Shown in pieces: positions 25,901 through 34,307 of a stretch of 64,000 nt of DNA. The notes under the pieces were generated by a model that had not been told where the DNA came from, ran no database searches, and worked only from the letters and a program-made list of their open reading frames with translations. The translations under genes were made by a program, and so were the position numbers. The stretch spans positions 435,545 through 499,544 of the forward strand of contig JASEFU010000001.1 in the NCBI GenBank assembly GCA_030018455.1. The letters are read 5' to 3'. Origin of the DNA: Dehalococcoidia bacterium. Its GTDB lineage: Bacteria > Chloroflexota > Dehalococcoidia > DSTF01 > JALHUB01. Each line of letters opens with the position of its first letter. Within the stretch, counting starts at the first letter, position 1.

Positions 25901-26573
25901 CCGCGAGGCGGTGCTCGCCGGCGTCGTCGTCTCCACGCGCAACCTCTTCACCCGCGAAGGCAAGCTCTTCTGCGCCGCCACCATCGAAGACCTCTCGGGC
26001 AACGTCGAGGTCACGGTGTGGCCGGACACCTATGAGCAGACCCGCGACCTGTGGGCCGAGGGCAACATCCTCATCGTCCTCGTCCGCGTGCGGGAGCGCA
26101 ACGAGCGGCTGCAAGTTAGCGTGCAGCAGGTGGCGCTCTACCAGGCGGGCGGGTCGGAGCCGCTGCTGCTCCCGGGCTGGGTGCAGAAGAACAGGGAAGC
26201 GGCGCCGGCAGCGCCTCGCCCGGTGGCCGCCTCAGCGCCAAGGGAGAAGGCGGCCCCTCCGGCGAAAGCGGAGGTTCCGCCGTCGTCCAACGAACGCCCG
26301 ATTCGGCGGCTCGTCATCTCGCTGCGGGAAACGGAAGACGAAGCGGCGGACCGCGAGCGGCTGCTGGACCTGGTGCAGGCGCTGGTGGCCTTCCCGGGCG
26401 AGGACGAGGTACGGCTGCGCGTCCACACGCGTCACGGCGAGGAGGTGGAACTGGCCCTCCCCTCCGCGGCCTTCTGTGACGGCCTGCACACGAGCGTCGT
26501 CCGGGTCCTCGGCGAGTGGGGAGAAGCGCGGATCGAGGAGCATCACGCGGAGACTTCGCCCGGCGCTTCCTGA
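22920..26573 (+). CDS. dnaE: DNA polymerase III subunit alpha
   Basis: Replicative polymerase, 1217 residues. The PHP domain opens with FAHLHVHTEFSLLDG and retains metal-site residues (LTDHGAL, ALSGCHAAEL, NDVHYV). The polymerase active site PDIDMDFADDRRDE is near residues 396-409. Later come the fingers and helix-hairpin-helix region, and an OB-fold near 1010-1090 (VLAGVVVSTRNLF to GNVEVTVWPD). A TATAAT overlaps the ATG at 22920, so if that is the -10 box the true start is the ATG at 22938, which matches relatives (MFAHLHVH) and would give a very short leader. No ribosome site supports either start. Confidence 0.96.
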   Translation: MQTATPMFAHLHVHTEFSLLDGLARIPQLMQRARELGQEAIALTDHGALYAAIDFYKQARACGIKPVIGVEAYVAPDSRFNRDPKEKRPYHLTLLCRNMTGYRNLLTLVTKANLEGHYYKPRMDRELFEQHSEGIIALSGCHAAELHRLLVDGRRDEALKTALWYRERFDNFYLELQEHSMPELTAVNRQLVEISRETGIPLIATNDVHYVYQEDAPTHDILLCIGTNSSILDDKRVRMPDDSYYLKSEAEMLALFPDLPEAIQNSARVADMCELDLRFGELHLPEAEVPPGKTADGYLAELAYAGLAERYPLGSDDARRRLDYELGVVRETGFANYILVVRDFAEFARGRGIAMGVRGSAAGSIILYCLGITDIDPLAHRLVFERFLNVERREMPDIDMDFADDRRDEVIRYVAEKYGYDHVAQIITFGTMGAKAAIRDVGRALGMTYADVDRIARLVPNALNMTIDRALSENAEMRSAYELDDQVRRLVDTAQRLEGLARHASTHAAGVVISGEPLVEHLPLQRPVRSARPVGEQGDEGSIPMTQFAMEHVAEIGLLKMDFLGLVNLTILGEAVRIIREARGVDVDIKHLPDGDAKTYEMLAAGETFGVFQLEGPGMRRYIQELKPASVGELAAMVALYRPGPMQHIPTYCRAKHGLEQIHYPHPDLADILDETYGVIVYQDQVLLVAQKFAGYSLGEADIMRKAMGKKIPTVMRAEKERFIAGARERGYKERDAQQIFDLIEPFAGYAFNKAHAVSYATIAYQTAYLKANYPAEYMTAVLMLASGHPSGAQERVAAAVSECVKLGIPVLPPDVNHSDVNFKIEAQADGRQAIRFGLAVIKNVGQGAVDGIVAAREEKGPFASIEDFCRRVNVRGLNKRALESMIKAGAFDCLGDRPTLLAGVDRVLSFAQREQKMRESGQTTMFDLFGETVEAPLPMLELERAEVSRTEVLEWEKEVLGIYVSEHPFTGAAADLAAHVTAVCSEVNAEMAGREAVLAGVVVSTRNLFTREGKLFCAATIEDLSGNVEVTVWPDTYEQTRDLWAEGNILIVLVRVRERNERLQVSVQQVALYQAGGSEPLLLPGWVQKNREAAPAAPRPVAASAPREKAAPPAKAEVPPSSNERPIRRLVISLRETEDEAADRERLLDLVQALVAFPGEDEVRLRVHTRHGEEVELALPSAAFCDGLHTSVVRVLGEWGEARIEEHHAETSPGAS

Positions 26574-26602
26574 CACTCGCTCTTGCAGAGTCCCCCGGCC
26601 CC

Positions 26603-26631
26603 TTGCGTCGAAACAGGGATTGGGTTATAAA
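26603..26631 (+). promoter_or_regulatory. Promoter of the SDR gene
   Basis: TTGCGT (26603-26608), 17-base spacer, TATAAA (26626-26631). Just downstream, before the ribosome site, two ACTAGT hexamers lie nine bases apart (26666-26680) and could be an operator. Confidence 0.6.
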
Positions 26632-26694
26632 CCGCTTGCGCGAAGGACGGAATCAATCAGCAGCACTAGTGTAACTAGTAGAGGAGGATCCAAC

Positions 26695-27612
26695 ATGGGT
26701 GACAGGCTAAAGGGCAGGGTTGCCATCGTTACGGGAGCCGGCCGTGGGATCGGCCGCGGCGAGGCGCTGGCCCTGGCGTCGGAAGGCTGCAACGTCATCG
26801 TCAACGACATGGGCGCCGCCGTCGACGGCACCGGCGGAGAAGCCACCCCCGCGGAGCAGGTTGTCCAGGAGATCAAGGCAATGGGCTGTCAGGCCCTCGC
26901 CGACTACGGCAACGTGGTCGAGACGGAGACGGGCGAGCGCCTGGTGAAGATGGCGCTCGACAACTTCGGCCGGCTGGATATCGTCATCAACAACGCCGGC
27001 ATCCTGCGCGACCGCATGCTCTTCAATATGACGCCGGAGGAGTGGGACGCCGTTATCGCCGTCCACCTGCGGGGCCACTTCAACCTCGCCCGGCCGGCTG
27101 CCGTCTACTTCCGGCAGGAGCGCAAAGGCGGCGTGATCATTAACACGTCGTCGACCTCCGGCCTCGGCAACCCGGGTCAGACGAACTACGCCGCCGCCAA
27201 GGAAGGCATCGTCGGCTTCACGCGCACTCTCGCGCGGGAGCTCGGCCGCTACGGCGTGCGCGCCAACGCCATCAGGCCGCAGGCCGCCACCCGCATGACC
27301 CTCAGCCCGGACATGAAGGCGCGGTTTGAGCGCGCGGGAGAGGCGGGCGCGAGGATGCTGGCAGAGATCGAGAAGCAGGTGCCGGAGCAGGTCGGCCCGA
27401 TGGTCGCGTGGCTCTGCACCGACGAGGCGGCGAACGTAAACGGGCGCACCTTCCTCGTGCGCGCCGGCTTCATCGGCCTCTACTCGGAGCCGGAGATCAT
27501 CGCGTCAATCGAGTCCGACACGGAGTGGACGGTCGACAACATCTCGGAGCGGATATCGGCCGTGACGGGCAATCTCGTGAACGAGTGGCCGGCCCAGCCG
27601 CCGAAGGAATAG
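26695..27612 (+). CDS. SDR family NAD(P)-dependent oxidoreductase
   Basis: Classical short-chain dehydrogenase, 305 residues. The cofactor loop TGAGRGIGR (about 14-22), NNAG near 100, the catalytic Ser in NTSSTSGLG and Tyr/Lys in NYAAAKEGIV are present. The NVIVNDMGAAVDG segment after the second strand is typical of the multifunctional 3-hydroxyacyl-CoA dehydrogenase type (MFE-2/HSD17B4-like), so a hydroxyacyl-CoA substrate is plausible. A C-terminal extension of about 60 residues (from GFIGLYSEPEI) is longer than usual for a simple SDR. GAGGAGG lies seven bases before ATG 26695. Confidence 0.9.
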   Translation: MGDRLKGRVAIVTGAGRGIGRGEALALASEGCNVIVNDMGAAVDGTGGEATPAEQVVQEIKAMGCQALADYGNVVETETGERLVKMALDNFGRLDIVINNAGILRDRMLFNMTPEEWDAVIAVHLRGHFNLARPAAVYFRQERKGGVIINTSSTSGLGNPGQTNYAAAKEGIVGFTRTLARELGRYGVRANAIRPQAATRMTLSPDMKARFERAGEAGARMLAEIEKQVPEQVGPMVAWLCTDEAANVNGRTFLVRAGFIGLYSEPEIIASIESDTEWTVDNISERISAVTGNLVNEWPAQPPKE

Positions 27613-27633
27613 AATAAGGAGAGGACGCCGTCA

Positions 27634-27675
27634 GAGGAGTGGGCGGCCTCGCTGCCCACTCCTCCTTGCTTTTGT
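27634..27675 (+). terminator. Intrinsic terminator after the SDR gene
   Basis: Eleven-base perfect stem (27634-27644 with 27654-27664, core AGTGGGC), nine-base loop, then CTTGCTTTTG. It ends one base before the start codon of the next gene, so that gene either depends on readthrough or is only weakly expressed from this side. Confidence 0.8.
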
Positions 27676-27676
27676 C

Positions 27677-27904
27677 ATGAAGTGGGTAGACCTGGCAACC
27701 GCGCCCGACCAGCTCACCGCCGAGATGTGGTGCGAGCTCCTCCGCAACGAGGGCATCCCGGCGATGGTGAAGCCGTCCGACGCCGTTTCCTTCCTGGGCG
27801 TGTCGATGACGGGTTCGCGGGTGATGGTGCCTGAGGAGCGCAGGGCGGAGGCGGCGGCAGTCCTGACGGAGCAGACCGGCGGCGAAGCCGAAATCGAACC
27901 GTAG
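27677..27904 (+). CDS. DUF2007 domain protein (putative signal-transducing protein)
   Basis: A 75-residue protein matching DUF2007: KWVDLATAPDQLTAEMWCEL, then NEGIPAMVKPSD, then SRVMVPEERRAEAAAVL. The domain resembles a small ferredoxin-like fold and has been proposed to sense or signal, but no activity is known. There is no ribosome site; the terminator of the SDR gene runs up to its start codon. Coding pattern and family match support a real gene despite that. Confidence 0.75.
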   Translation: MKWVDLATAPDQLTAEMWCELLRNEGIPAMVKPSDAVSFLGVSMTGSRVMVPEERRAEAAAVLTEQTGGEAEIEP

Positions 27905-27959
27905 GCGGAGAGCAGGGAGGCGCAGAGGGGAACTTCCTGGGTCTCTGGGTGTCCCCCAG

Positions 27960-28010
27960 AATGACTCAAGACGCTTGCGGGCGGGCGGGCGCGCCCGCCG
28001 GTAGGCGGGT
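27960..28010. repeat. GC-rich palindromic element with CCGGTAGG core
   Basis: Inverted GGGCGGGCGCGCCCGCC followed by GGTAGGCGGG. The CCGGTAGG core also occurs at 5747-5762 and 18428-18450 (there inside the RHS remnant). The rest of 27905-28092 shows nothing else. Confidence 0.35.
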
Positions 28011-28092
28011 GGGAAGACAAGCGCCGATGTTACAGCGACCACGCCGACGCCGCCCGGCAAGAAGACGCCGCGGCTGCGCTCGAAGCGTTACC

Positions 28093-28596
28093 CTAGGGAG
28101 TGGCCGGCAGCGCGCCCTCGAGTTCGAGCAGCCGCTTCTTCAGGGGTAGACCGCCCCCGAAACCGCACAACCCGCCGTCGCCACCGATAACGCGATGGCA
28201 CGGCACCACGAAGGGCAGCGGGTTCGCCCCCACCGCCTGGCCCACCGCCCGCGCCGCCCCCGGCCGCCCCACGCGCTCGGCGACCCACCGGTAGCTCCTC
28301 GTCTCGCCGCGCGGTATCTCCATCAGCGCCCGCCAGACCGCCTGCTGGAACGGCGTCCCGCCCGTCAGATCGAGCGGCAGGTCGAACGATACCGCCTCGC
28401 CGCTAGCATAACGCCGCAACAGCTCTCCCCACCGGCGCGACTCGTCGCTGTCGACAGGTCCGTCGGCGCCGAGCAGGCGCATCCCTTCCTCGACCCCCAC
28501 AGCGTCGTCCTGCGGGCCCATCACGCCACACAGTCCCTGCCCGCCGAACGCGAGACCCAGCCAGCCCAGCTCCGTTTGACAAATGGAGTACTTCAT
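28093..28596 (-). CDS. ogt: Methylated-DNA--protein-cysteine methyltransferase
   Basis: Suicide DNA-repair protein, 167 residues, that removes methyl groups from O6-methylguanine. The active-site PCHRVIGG motif holds the acceptor cysteine, preceded by VGANPLPFVV and followed by LCGFGGGLPLKKRLLELE. The wing and recognition helix block RSYRWVAERVGRPGAARAVG is also present. Its start overlaps the stop of the TgpA-like gene (ATGA-type overlap), so it is the last gene of that operon although its function is unrelated. An Ada-type regulatory domain is absent. Confidence 0.94.
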   Translation of the reverse strand: MKYSICQTELGWLGLAFGGQGLCGVMGPQDDAVGVEEGMRLLGADGPVDSDESRRWGELLRRYASGEAVSFDLPLDLTGGTPFQQAVWRALMEIPRGETRSYRWVAERVGRPGAARAVGQAVGANPLPFVVPCHRVIGGDGGLCGFGGGLPLKKRLLELEGALPATP

Positions 28597-30869
28597 CGCT
28601 CACCCCCCAGGCGCAGAATACGCCGCAGCAACCGCGATCGCAACTCCGCCCACAGCGTTTCCAGCCTTGCTCCCTCCTCCGTCGTCACAGGCTTCCTCCC
28701 GAAGCGCGCGCGCTCGTACGTTTGGAGCAGGAACGGCAGATCGCCCACCTCCGGCAGCCCGGCCTGCAGGTCGCGCACGTACTCCCGCGGCGTCTGCGTG
28801 GCCCTGCGGGGAAGGCCCGCCCAGGAAGCCAGACGCAGCGTCTTCTCCCATACCCGCTCCGGCGGGCTGAGCTCCGATAGGCCCCGGTTCCAGGCGTAGG
28901 CCAGGCCCGCCGCCGATCCGCCCGTAAGGAGTGCAATGCCCATCACCACCCCGAGGACGACCCAGAAGGTGGTGTCGTCGCTTTCCGAAACGGAAGTGGG
29001 CGTGAAGGGATGTGCGGGTGGCGCCCGTTCCTGCTGCGCATTGAAGTACTCCAGTCCCAGCAGCCCTTCCAGCGACGGCTGCTCCTTGGGGAGCATCGAC
29101 ATTTCCTCGTCGAGGCGGGCCACCCGCGGCTGCACGGGCGCGGGACTGAACTCGATCCAGCCCAGGCCAGGGAAGTAGACCTCCGGCCAAGCGAACGCGT
29201 CGGCGGCGTGGACGCGATAGATGTCGGTTGTCGGGTCGTCGTCCGGCCGCAGTGTGAAGCCCGCCGCCAGCCGCGAGGGAATGCCGACGCTGCGCAGCAT
29301 CACGACCATCGCCGATGCGTGGTAGAGGGCGTGGCCGCGCTTCTGCTCGAAGAGAAAGTACTCGACGGCGTCCTCGTCCGCGGGAGGGCTCTCGGAGGTA
29401 AACTCGTGCGGGTAATCGCGCAGATACTCCTCAACAGCGCGGGCCTTGTCGTAGGCGTTGTCGTGGCCGGAGGTCAAAGCGCGCGCCAGCTCGCCAATCG
29501 GTTCCGGCAGGTCGTCAGGCAGTTGCAGATAGCGCTCCTCCACCCAGTCGGGATAGTCGTCACCGGCGCGGCGCAAGGCGCCTACGGACGCGGTCGACAC
29601 CAGGCCGGTGGCCACGTAGGAGGTCCCCGCAGTGATCGTCCCCTCAGGCTTCAGCGCCGTCACGTCTGAGGGATCGCCGCCGTACTCCGCCTTTGCGGGG
29701 ATGTCCTGCACCGCCAGCGGCTCGCCGAACGCAAGGAACACGGGCAGTTCCACCTCCGTCGTCACCTTCACGGGGACCGCCTGGCGGTGAGTATCCGTTG
29801 CCTGCTCGAGCGTTCGGGCGATCAATTCCAGGCGTTCGTCGAGCGGCTGGTCTTCTCGCTCCGCCATCTCCCACCCGCTCGACGTGTAAACCTCGTACAC
29901 CAGGCCGCGCAGGAAGCCGTAGCGCGACGACTCCACGGTCATGAGGCTGCCCCGTCCCTTGCCTATGTACGTCCGGAACGGCAGGAACGATTCAAAGCGA
30001 TGGGTCGGCGGCCCCTTCTTCCCCTCGACGGCGGCGAAGACGCGGCTCAGCCCCGCCACTTTGTTCGCCAGCGGCTGCGTCCACGGCTCCCACAGCGGCT
30101 CGAACGCCGCCGTCTTGTCTGCGAGCGGCATGAGCCAGGCGGCGCCGATCAGGAGGAGCGAGGCCCAGAGCGCCCCGTGCAGCGAAGAGAAGTGAAGATA
30201 GCGTGGATAGGGGACCCCCCGCCGCTTCCAGTCGCGCATCTTCCCCTGGAAGTGCATCCGCATGACCAGCAGGACCGCGCCGACGAGGTAGACGACGAAG
30301 GCGGGACTGAATTGCCCCGGAAGATAGCTGATGTTGAAGAGAAGCGCGATACCTCCCGGCACGAGGCCGACCCAGGGGCTGCGCCAGCGGAAGATGCTCC
30401 ACGACGATACGTACGCGGCGATCCCGGTAAGGGTCACGACGATGAGGATGAAGGGAAAGTTATCGTTATTGATCCCGCCCAGGGTGAGGGCGTCGATCCA
30501 GGCGTCCATGCGCCGCACCATCTCATCCGCCCGTTCCCGAAAGCCTCCTTCCGGCAGCGCGGCCAGCACCTGCCGTAGAATCGCCGCGCTCCCGAGGATG
30601 ACCGCCAACAGGTGCGCGACGAGCTCCGGCAGTCGCGTTCGGGCGAGGAAGAAGGCGAGCAGCAGGCCGAACGCGGCGATGGGGTAGAGGGAGGGCATAT
30701 CGTCGACCCACTCAGCGCTGTCGATAGACCCGACGACGCTCAAGAAGACGATCATGACGATCGCCAGCGTGAGCCAGTCCTCCCATGAAAAGAACCAGCC
30801 GAGGAACCGGCCCGTCCGGCTCCTCCGGCCGCCATCGCCTTCGCTGGGACTATCGCTGGCTTCTCGCAT
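28593..30869 (-). CDS. TgpA-like membrane protein with transglutaminase-like domain lacking the catalytic triad
   Basis: A 758-residue protein with the layout of TgpA: a block of N-terminal membrane helices (residues 25-250), a periplasmic-side transglutaminase-core domain (about 440-580), one further helix near 640-660, and a C-terminal DUF4129-like part. Around the usual catalytic Cys the sequence reads RGHALYHASA, with Ala514 where Cys is expected; the usual His is Phe559 (DAFAWPEVY) and the usual Asp is Ser575 (WIEFSPAP). All three triad positions are therefore changed and the domain is probably non-catalytic. It overlaps the DUF58 gene by 20 bases and follows moxR and DUF58 in one operon. 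Confidence 0.9.
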   Translation of the reverse strand: MREASDSPSEGDGGRRSRTGRFLGWFFSWEDWLTLAIVMIVFLSVVGSIDSAEWVDDMPSLYPIAAFGLLLAFFLARTRLPELVAHLLAVILGSAAILRQVLAALPEGGFRERADEMVRRMDAWIDALTLGGINNDNFPFILIVVTLTGIAAYVSSWSIFRWRSPWVGLVPGGIALLFNISYLPGQFSPAFVVYLVGAVLLVMRMHFQGKMRDWKRRGVPYPRYLHFSSLHGALWASLLLIGAAWLMPLADKTAAFEPLWEPWTQPLANKVAGLSRVFAAVEGKKGPPTHRFESFLPFRTYIGKGRGSLMTVESSRYGFLRGLVYEVYTSSGWEMAEREDQPLDERLELIARTLEQATDTHRQAVPVKVTTEVELPVFLAFGEPLAVQDIPAKAEYGGDPSDVTALKPEGTITAGTSYVATGLVSTASVGALRRAGDDYPDWVEERYLQLPDDLPEPIGELARALTSGHDNAYDKARAVEEYLRDYPHEFTSESPPADEDAVEYFLFEQKRGHALYHASAMVVMLRSVGIPSRLAAGFTLRPDDDPTTDIYRVHAADAFAWPEVYFPGLGWIEFSPAPVQPRVARLDEEMSMLPKEQPSLEGLLGLEYFNAQQERAPPAHPFTPTSVSESDDTTFWVVLGVVMGIALLTGGSAAGLAYAWNRGLSELSPPERVWEKTLRLASWAGLPRRATQTPREYVRDLQAGLPEVGDLPFLLQTYERARFGRKPVTTEEGARLETLWAELRSRLLRRILRLGGER

Positions 30870-32133
30870 TGCCCACTCCCGCGCTCATCCTGCCGCCGGT
30901 CTCGCTGCCAGAGGTCAAGGCGGTAAGAAGGTCGTCCGAGCGCTTGATCATGAACGTGTGGATGTCGGCGGCGGCCAGCGCGCCGAAGACGACGAGGGAA
31001 TCGGGGGCGTCGCCGAAGGTGCTCGCCTCAAGCAGCACGCACGCCAGTCTCCCTCCTCTTTCGCCCATCGCCTTGAGGACGGCGACCCAGTCCTCCTGCG
31101 CGGAGGGCGTGATCGTCAGCACTGTTGTCTGGCGGCCGAAGCGCTTGCCTTCTTTGGGAAGCAGCTCCGCCAGCGGCACGTCGCCGGCCGCCTTCATGAC
31201 CGCAAGCGATTCCAGTATGCGGACGTGGTGGTGGAGCCCCCGCTCCGGCTCGATGACGGTGAGCTTCCCGTCGAAGGCGATGAGCCCGACAGAGCGGTTG
31301 GCGCGGAAGAAGTAGCGCGCCACGGAGGCGGCGATGCGTATGACGTACTCCTCCGTGCTTTGCTCTCCCTTGCCGGCGTGCGCCTTCTTCTCCATGTCCA
31401 GCACGAGCCAGACATCGCTGGCGGGGTCCATCTCGAACAGCTTCACCATGAGATCGCCCGTCCTTGCCGTGCTCGGCCAGTGGATACGGCTGAAGCTGTC
31501 GCCGAACTCGTACGCGCGGATGCCGGCGGCGTTCGGCGTCACGTGATGTGTGGCGCGCCGCAACCGCTTCTCGCCCGTGAGCTGTGCGGGCGGAAGGTAG
31601 AAGCTCGTGAGGTCGAGCGCCTTCGGGTAGACGAGGATGCTTCGCGAGTGCCCGAAGCTGCGCGTGAGGCGGAACACGCCGAAGGGGTCGCCGCTGCTCA
31701 CGGTCACGGGGCCGAGGGTGAAGACGCCGCGCCGCTCGCATCTCGTCGTCACCTTCCATGAGCGCGTCTCCCCGCGCCTGAGCCCGAGCACCCGGCCCGC
31801 GACGTGACCCGGCAGGTCCGAGGGGTCGTCCACCTCCAGCCACAGCTTGCCCAGAAAGTTGCGGTTACGGACGAAGAGCCGCTCCTCAAACGCCTGGCCC
31901 TGCTCCAGCCGGTCGACCCTACGTTCTGCCTCGGCGCTGACGCCCCACATGTTGACGCGCGCCCAAAGGTAGCACAGCGGTATCGCGGCGGCGATGACGT
32001 AGGCGAGGCGCGACGGCAGCCAGAATCCGGTCGCGAACGCCGAGACGAGGGAGGCTACGAGGATCACGATCAGCACGGTCAGCGACCGGTAGCGGCGGAA
32101 GACCAGGGTGAAAGCGGCAGACAGCGGCTTCAT
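30850..32133 (-). CDS. DUF58 domain-containing protein
   Basis: A 427-residue protein with two N-terminal membrane helices and a DUF58 domain, related to von Willebrand A domains. The block AGIRAYEFGDSFSRIHWPSTARTG (residues about 190-215) is the DUF58 signature. The order MoxR ATPase - DUF58 - TgpA-like is widespread and thought to form a membrane-linked assembly or chaperone-like module acting on surface proteins. It starts 10 bases after the moxR stop and overlaps the next gene, so the three are translationally linked. Confidence 0.92.
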   Translation of the reverse strand: MKPLSAAFTLVFRRYRSLTVLIVILVASLVSAFATGFWLPSRLAYVIAAAIPLCYLWARVNMWGVSAEAERRVDRLEQGQAFEERLFVRNRNFLGKLWLEVDDPSDLPGHVAGRVLGLRRGETRSWKVTTRCERRGVFTLGPVTVSSGDPFGVFRLTRSFGHSRSILVYPKALDLTSFYLPPAQLTGEKRLRRATHHVTPNAAGIRAYEFGDSFSRIHWPSTARTGDLMVKLFEMDPASDVWLVLDMEKKAHAGKGEQSTEEYVIRIAASVARYFFRANRSVGLIAFDGKLTVIEPERGLHHHVRILESLAVMKAAGDVPLAELLPKEGKRFGRQTTVLTITPSAQEDWVAVLKAMGERGGRLACVLLEASTFGDAPDSLVVFGALAAADIHTFMIKRSDDLLTALTSGSETGGRMSAGVGNARSQR

Positions 32134-32143
32134 GGGTCGAAAA

Positions 32144-33109
32144 CTAGCGGCCGTAGCCGCCGCGGGCGCGCGCTCCCGGCACGGGCACGCGCGTCATGCA
32201 GGCGGCGATGACGTCGCCGGGGGCGACGTTCTTGACACGAGCGGTGGGACTCACGATCACCCGGTGAGCGAGCGTGGGAACGGTAAGCTCTTTCACGTCG
32301 TCGGGCAGGACGTAGTCGCGGCCGCGGAGGAGGGCGAGGGCCTGCGAGGCGTGGAACAGCGCCAGCGAGCCTCGCGGCGAAGCGCCCAGGTAGACCGCCT
32401 CATGCTTTCGGGTCTCGTTGACGAGCGCGACGATGTACTGCTTGATGAGCGCATCAACGTACACTTCCGTCGCCGCCTGCTGGACTTCGAGGATCTCATC
32501 GGCGTCGGTTACTTGCTCCAGCGTCTCGATGGGATGTGAGCGCTGCTGCTGTTCCATGATCGTTATTTCATCGCTGTGCGACGGATAGCCGAGATGCACG
32601 CGGACGAGAAAGCGGTCGAGCTGGGCCTCCGGCAGGGGAAACGTGCCTTCGTATTCCACGGGGTTCTGCGTCGCCATCACCAGGAAGGGCCGCGGCAGCG
32701 GGCGCGTTACGCCTTCGACGGTGATCTGTCGCTCCTCCATCGCTTCCAGGAGCGCGGACTGCGTTTTCGGGGTCGCGCGGTTGATCTCGTCGGCGAGGAC
32801 CACCTGGGCCACGATAGGGCCGGGCCGGAACTCGAAATCGCCGGTCTTCTGGTTGTAGACGGAGACGCCGGTGACGTCGCTGGGCAGGACGTCGGGAGTG
32901 AACTGAATGCGCTTGAAGGAGCAGCCGGTGGAGCGAGCGAGGCTGCGGGCGAGCATCGTCTTGCCGACGCCGGGCACGTCTTCGATGAGGGCGTGGCCGC
33001 GGCAGATGAGGGCGATGACAACGAGCTCGATCTCGCTGCGTTTCCCGATAATGACCTTCTCGACATTGTTGATAATGCGGTCGGCGATGTGTTTGGGGTC
33101 GTCGTTCAC
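32144..33109 (-). CDS. MoxR family AAA ATPase
   Basis: AAA+ ATPase of 321 residues. The Walker A loop is VPGVGKTML near residue 45, the Walker B region is [12 protein letters not shown] near 106, and sensor 1 lies in [13 protein letters not shown]. MoxR ATPases act as chaperones that help insert metal or co-factors or assemble complexes with DUF58/VWA proteins. The GTG at 33109 follows AGGGGAGA. An extended -10 promoter lies just upstream, so this is the first gene of the moxR-DUF58-tgpA-like-ogt operon. Confidence 0.94.
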   Translation of the reverse strand: MNDDPKHIADRIINNVEKVIIGKRSEIELVVIALICRGHALIEDVPGVGKTMLARSLARSTGCSFKRIQFTPDVLPSDVTGVSVYNQKTGDFEFRPGPIVAQVVLADEINRATPKTQSALLEAMEERQITVEGVTRPLPRPFLVMATQNPVEYEGTFPLPEAQLDRFLVRVHLGYPSHSDEITIMEQQQRSHPIETLEQVTDADEILEVQQAATEVYVDALIKQYIVALVNETRKHEAVYLGASPRGSLALFHASQALALLRGRDYVLPDDVKELTVPTLAHRVIVSPTARVKNVAPGDVIAACMTRVPVPGARARGGYGR

Positions 33110-33133
33110 GTTCTCCCCTTTCTACTTGACCTC

Positions 33134-33142
33134 ATTATATCA
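33134..33142 (-). promoter_or_regulatory. Extended -10 promoter of the moxR operon
   Basis: On the minus strand TGATATAAT (TGn plus consensus TATAAT). No -35 at the usual distance; TTGACT lies 21 bases upstream. A perfect small palindrome GTCAACTTGAC at 33162-33172 could bind a regulator. Leader length would be about 18 bases. Confidence 0.55.
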
Positions 33143-33285
33143 ACCGATCGGGGTGGCGTCAGTCAACTTGACGATAAGTCACTGGCGGTCGGCTGCTCCC
33201 ATTGTTCCCGATGCGCCCTATCCGGCGCTTGACGCCTTCGCTACGTTTTCCTTTCGGTTTCGTTGCGCTTTGGCGGGCGGGGGCC

Positions 33286-33317
33286 TGTCAACGGACATGG
33301 AAACGGATAAACGGATG
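33286..33317 (+). repeat. Dispersed repeat, copy B
   Basis: TGTCAACGGACAT followed by GGAAACGGATAAACGGATG. It differs from copy A by one inserted base and one substitution within 31 bases. It lies in the 325-base gap between moxR and the methyltransferase gene, which otherwise holds only the two promoters noted. Confidence 0.65.
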
Positions 33318-33370
33318 GCTGAAGCGACGTCCGGCCGCAAGCATCGCGGGGCCTCACCGCTCCCAAGCGT

Positions 33371-33399
33371 TTGCCACAACCGTCGAATGCTGCTAGAGT
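33371..33399 (+). promoter_or_regulatory. Promoter of the methyltransferase gene
   Basis: TTGCCA (33371-33376), 17-base spacer, TAGAGT (33394-33399). The transcript would start near 33408, which rules out the upstream ATG codons at 33387 and 33402 and favours the GTG at 33435. Confidence 0.45.
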
Positions 33400-33434
33400 T
33401 TATGTCTCCTACCTTTGCTCAGGGACGAGAAAGC

Positions 33435-34307
33435 GTGGACGGCAGAAAGCCCGATATCAACTACCGGATCGAGCAGTTCCCGCTCTACGAGGAACGTCAG
33501 ACCCACTTCTATCTCCACCGCACCGAAGCGGCCGTCATCGAAGTGGTCGGGCGGGCAGGGGAGCGCGGCGCCAACCGCCGCCGCCTGCTCGACGTCGGGT
33601 GCGGGCTCGGCACGCAGGCGGCGAAACTCTGGCTCCGAGGCTGGGAGCCGCACGGCATGGACGCCTCCGACTCCATGCTCAGGTTGGGGCAGTACCGCTA
33701 CCGCGTCGTGCACAAGACGGTGCGCGCCGTCCGCGCCATCGCCGAGAACCTCCCCTATCGTGACGCCACGTTCGACGCCGTCATGTGCCAGGGGGCGATG
33801 GACCACTTCGCCGATCCCTATGCGTTCGTCGAGGAAGCCGCGCGCGTCCTCAAGCCCGGCGGCCGCCTGATTATCGCCCTCGCCAACTACGAGAGCCTGT
33901 CCTGCCGCATCGGCCTGACAGTGAACCGCATGATGGGCTACATAGGCGTGACGACTCCGCCTAGGTACCGCTTCTGGACCATACCGGAAGACCACACCTT
34001 CAGAGGGAGCTACGCTTTTCTGAAGCGGCTCGCGCGCGGCCGGCTACGGCTGCTGAGGATGAAGGGCGCGTCGATGTTCCTCTTCCTGCCGCCGTGGCGC
34101 GGCTTTCTCGAAATGCTGCCGTTCGCCGCCGCTTCCGCCGTCTTCCGCGTCGTCGACCGCATTGCCTGGACGTTTCCCACCACTGCCGACGTCGTAATAG
34201 GAGTGTGGCAGAAGGAAGAGGTCAGCGAGAGAGCGCGCTGGCGAGAAGCTCTGGCTGAGTGGAAGAGACGAAGTAGCGCCGTGCCTTCTTATCTCGAGCG
34301 ACGGTAA
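33435..34307 (+). CDS. Class I SAM-dependent methyltransferase
   Basis: A 290-residue methyltransferase of the Methyltransf_11 (UbiE-like) type. The SAM-binding motif LLDVGCGLGTQAA is near residue 50, followed by the acidic loop GMDASDSML and the post-II and III motifs FDAVMCQGAMDH and RVLKPGGRLIIA. The C-terminal 90 residues (from YRFWTIPEDHTF) may bind substrate; target unknown. Start choice is uncertain: GTG 33435 follows AGGGACGAG, while ATG 33402 and 33387 extend the frame. Its last 86 bases overlap the end of the convergent gene at 34222-34707. Confidence 0.85.
   Translation: MDGRKPDINYRIEQFPLYEERQTHFYLHRTEAAVIEVVGRAGERGANRRRLLDVGCGLGTQAAKLWLRGWEPHGMDASDSMLRLGQYRYRVVHKTVRAVRAIAENLPYRDATFDAVMCQGAMDHFADPYAFVEEAARVLKPGGRLIIALANYESLSCRIGLTVNRMMGYIGVTTPPRYRFWTIPEDHTFRGSYAFLKRLARGRLRLLRMKGASMFLFLPPWRGFLEMLPFAAASAVFRVVDRIAWTFPTTADVVIGVWQKEEVSERARWREALAEWKRRSSAVPSYLERR

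Noticed and set aside
23331-26114. 927-codon open frame opposite dnaE
   Set aside because: Antisense shadow; dnaE is unambiguous on the other strand.
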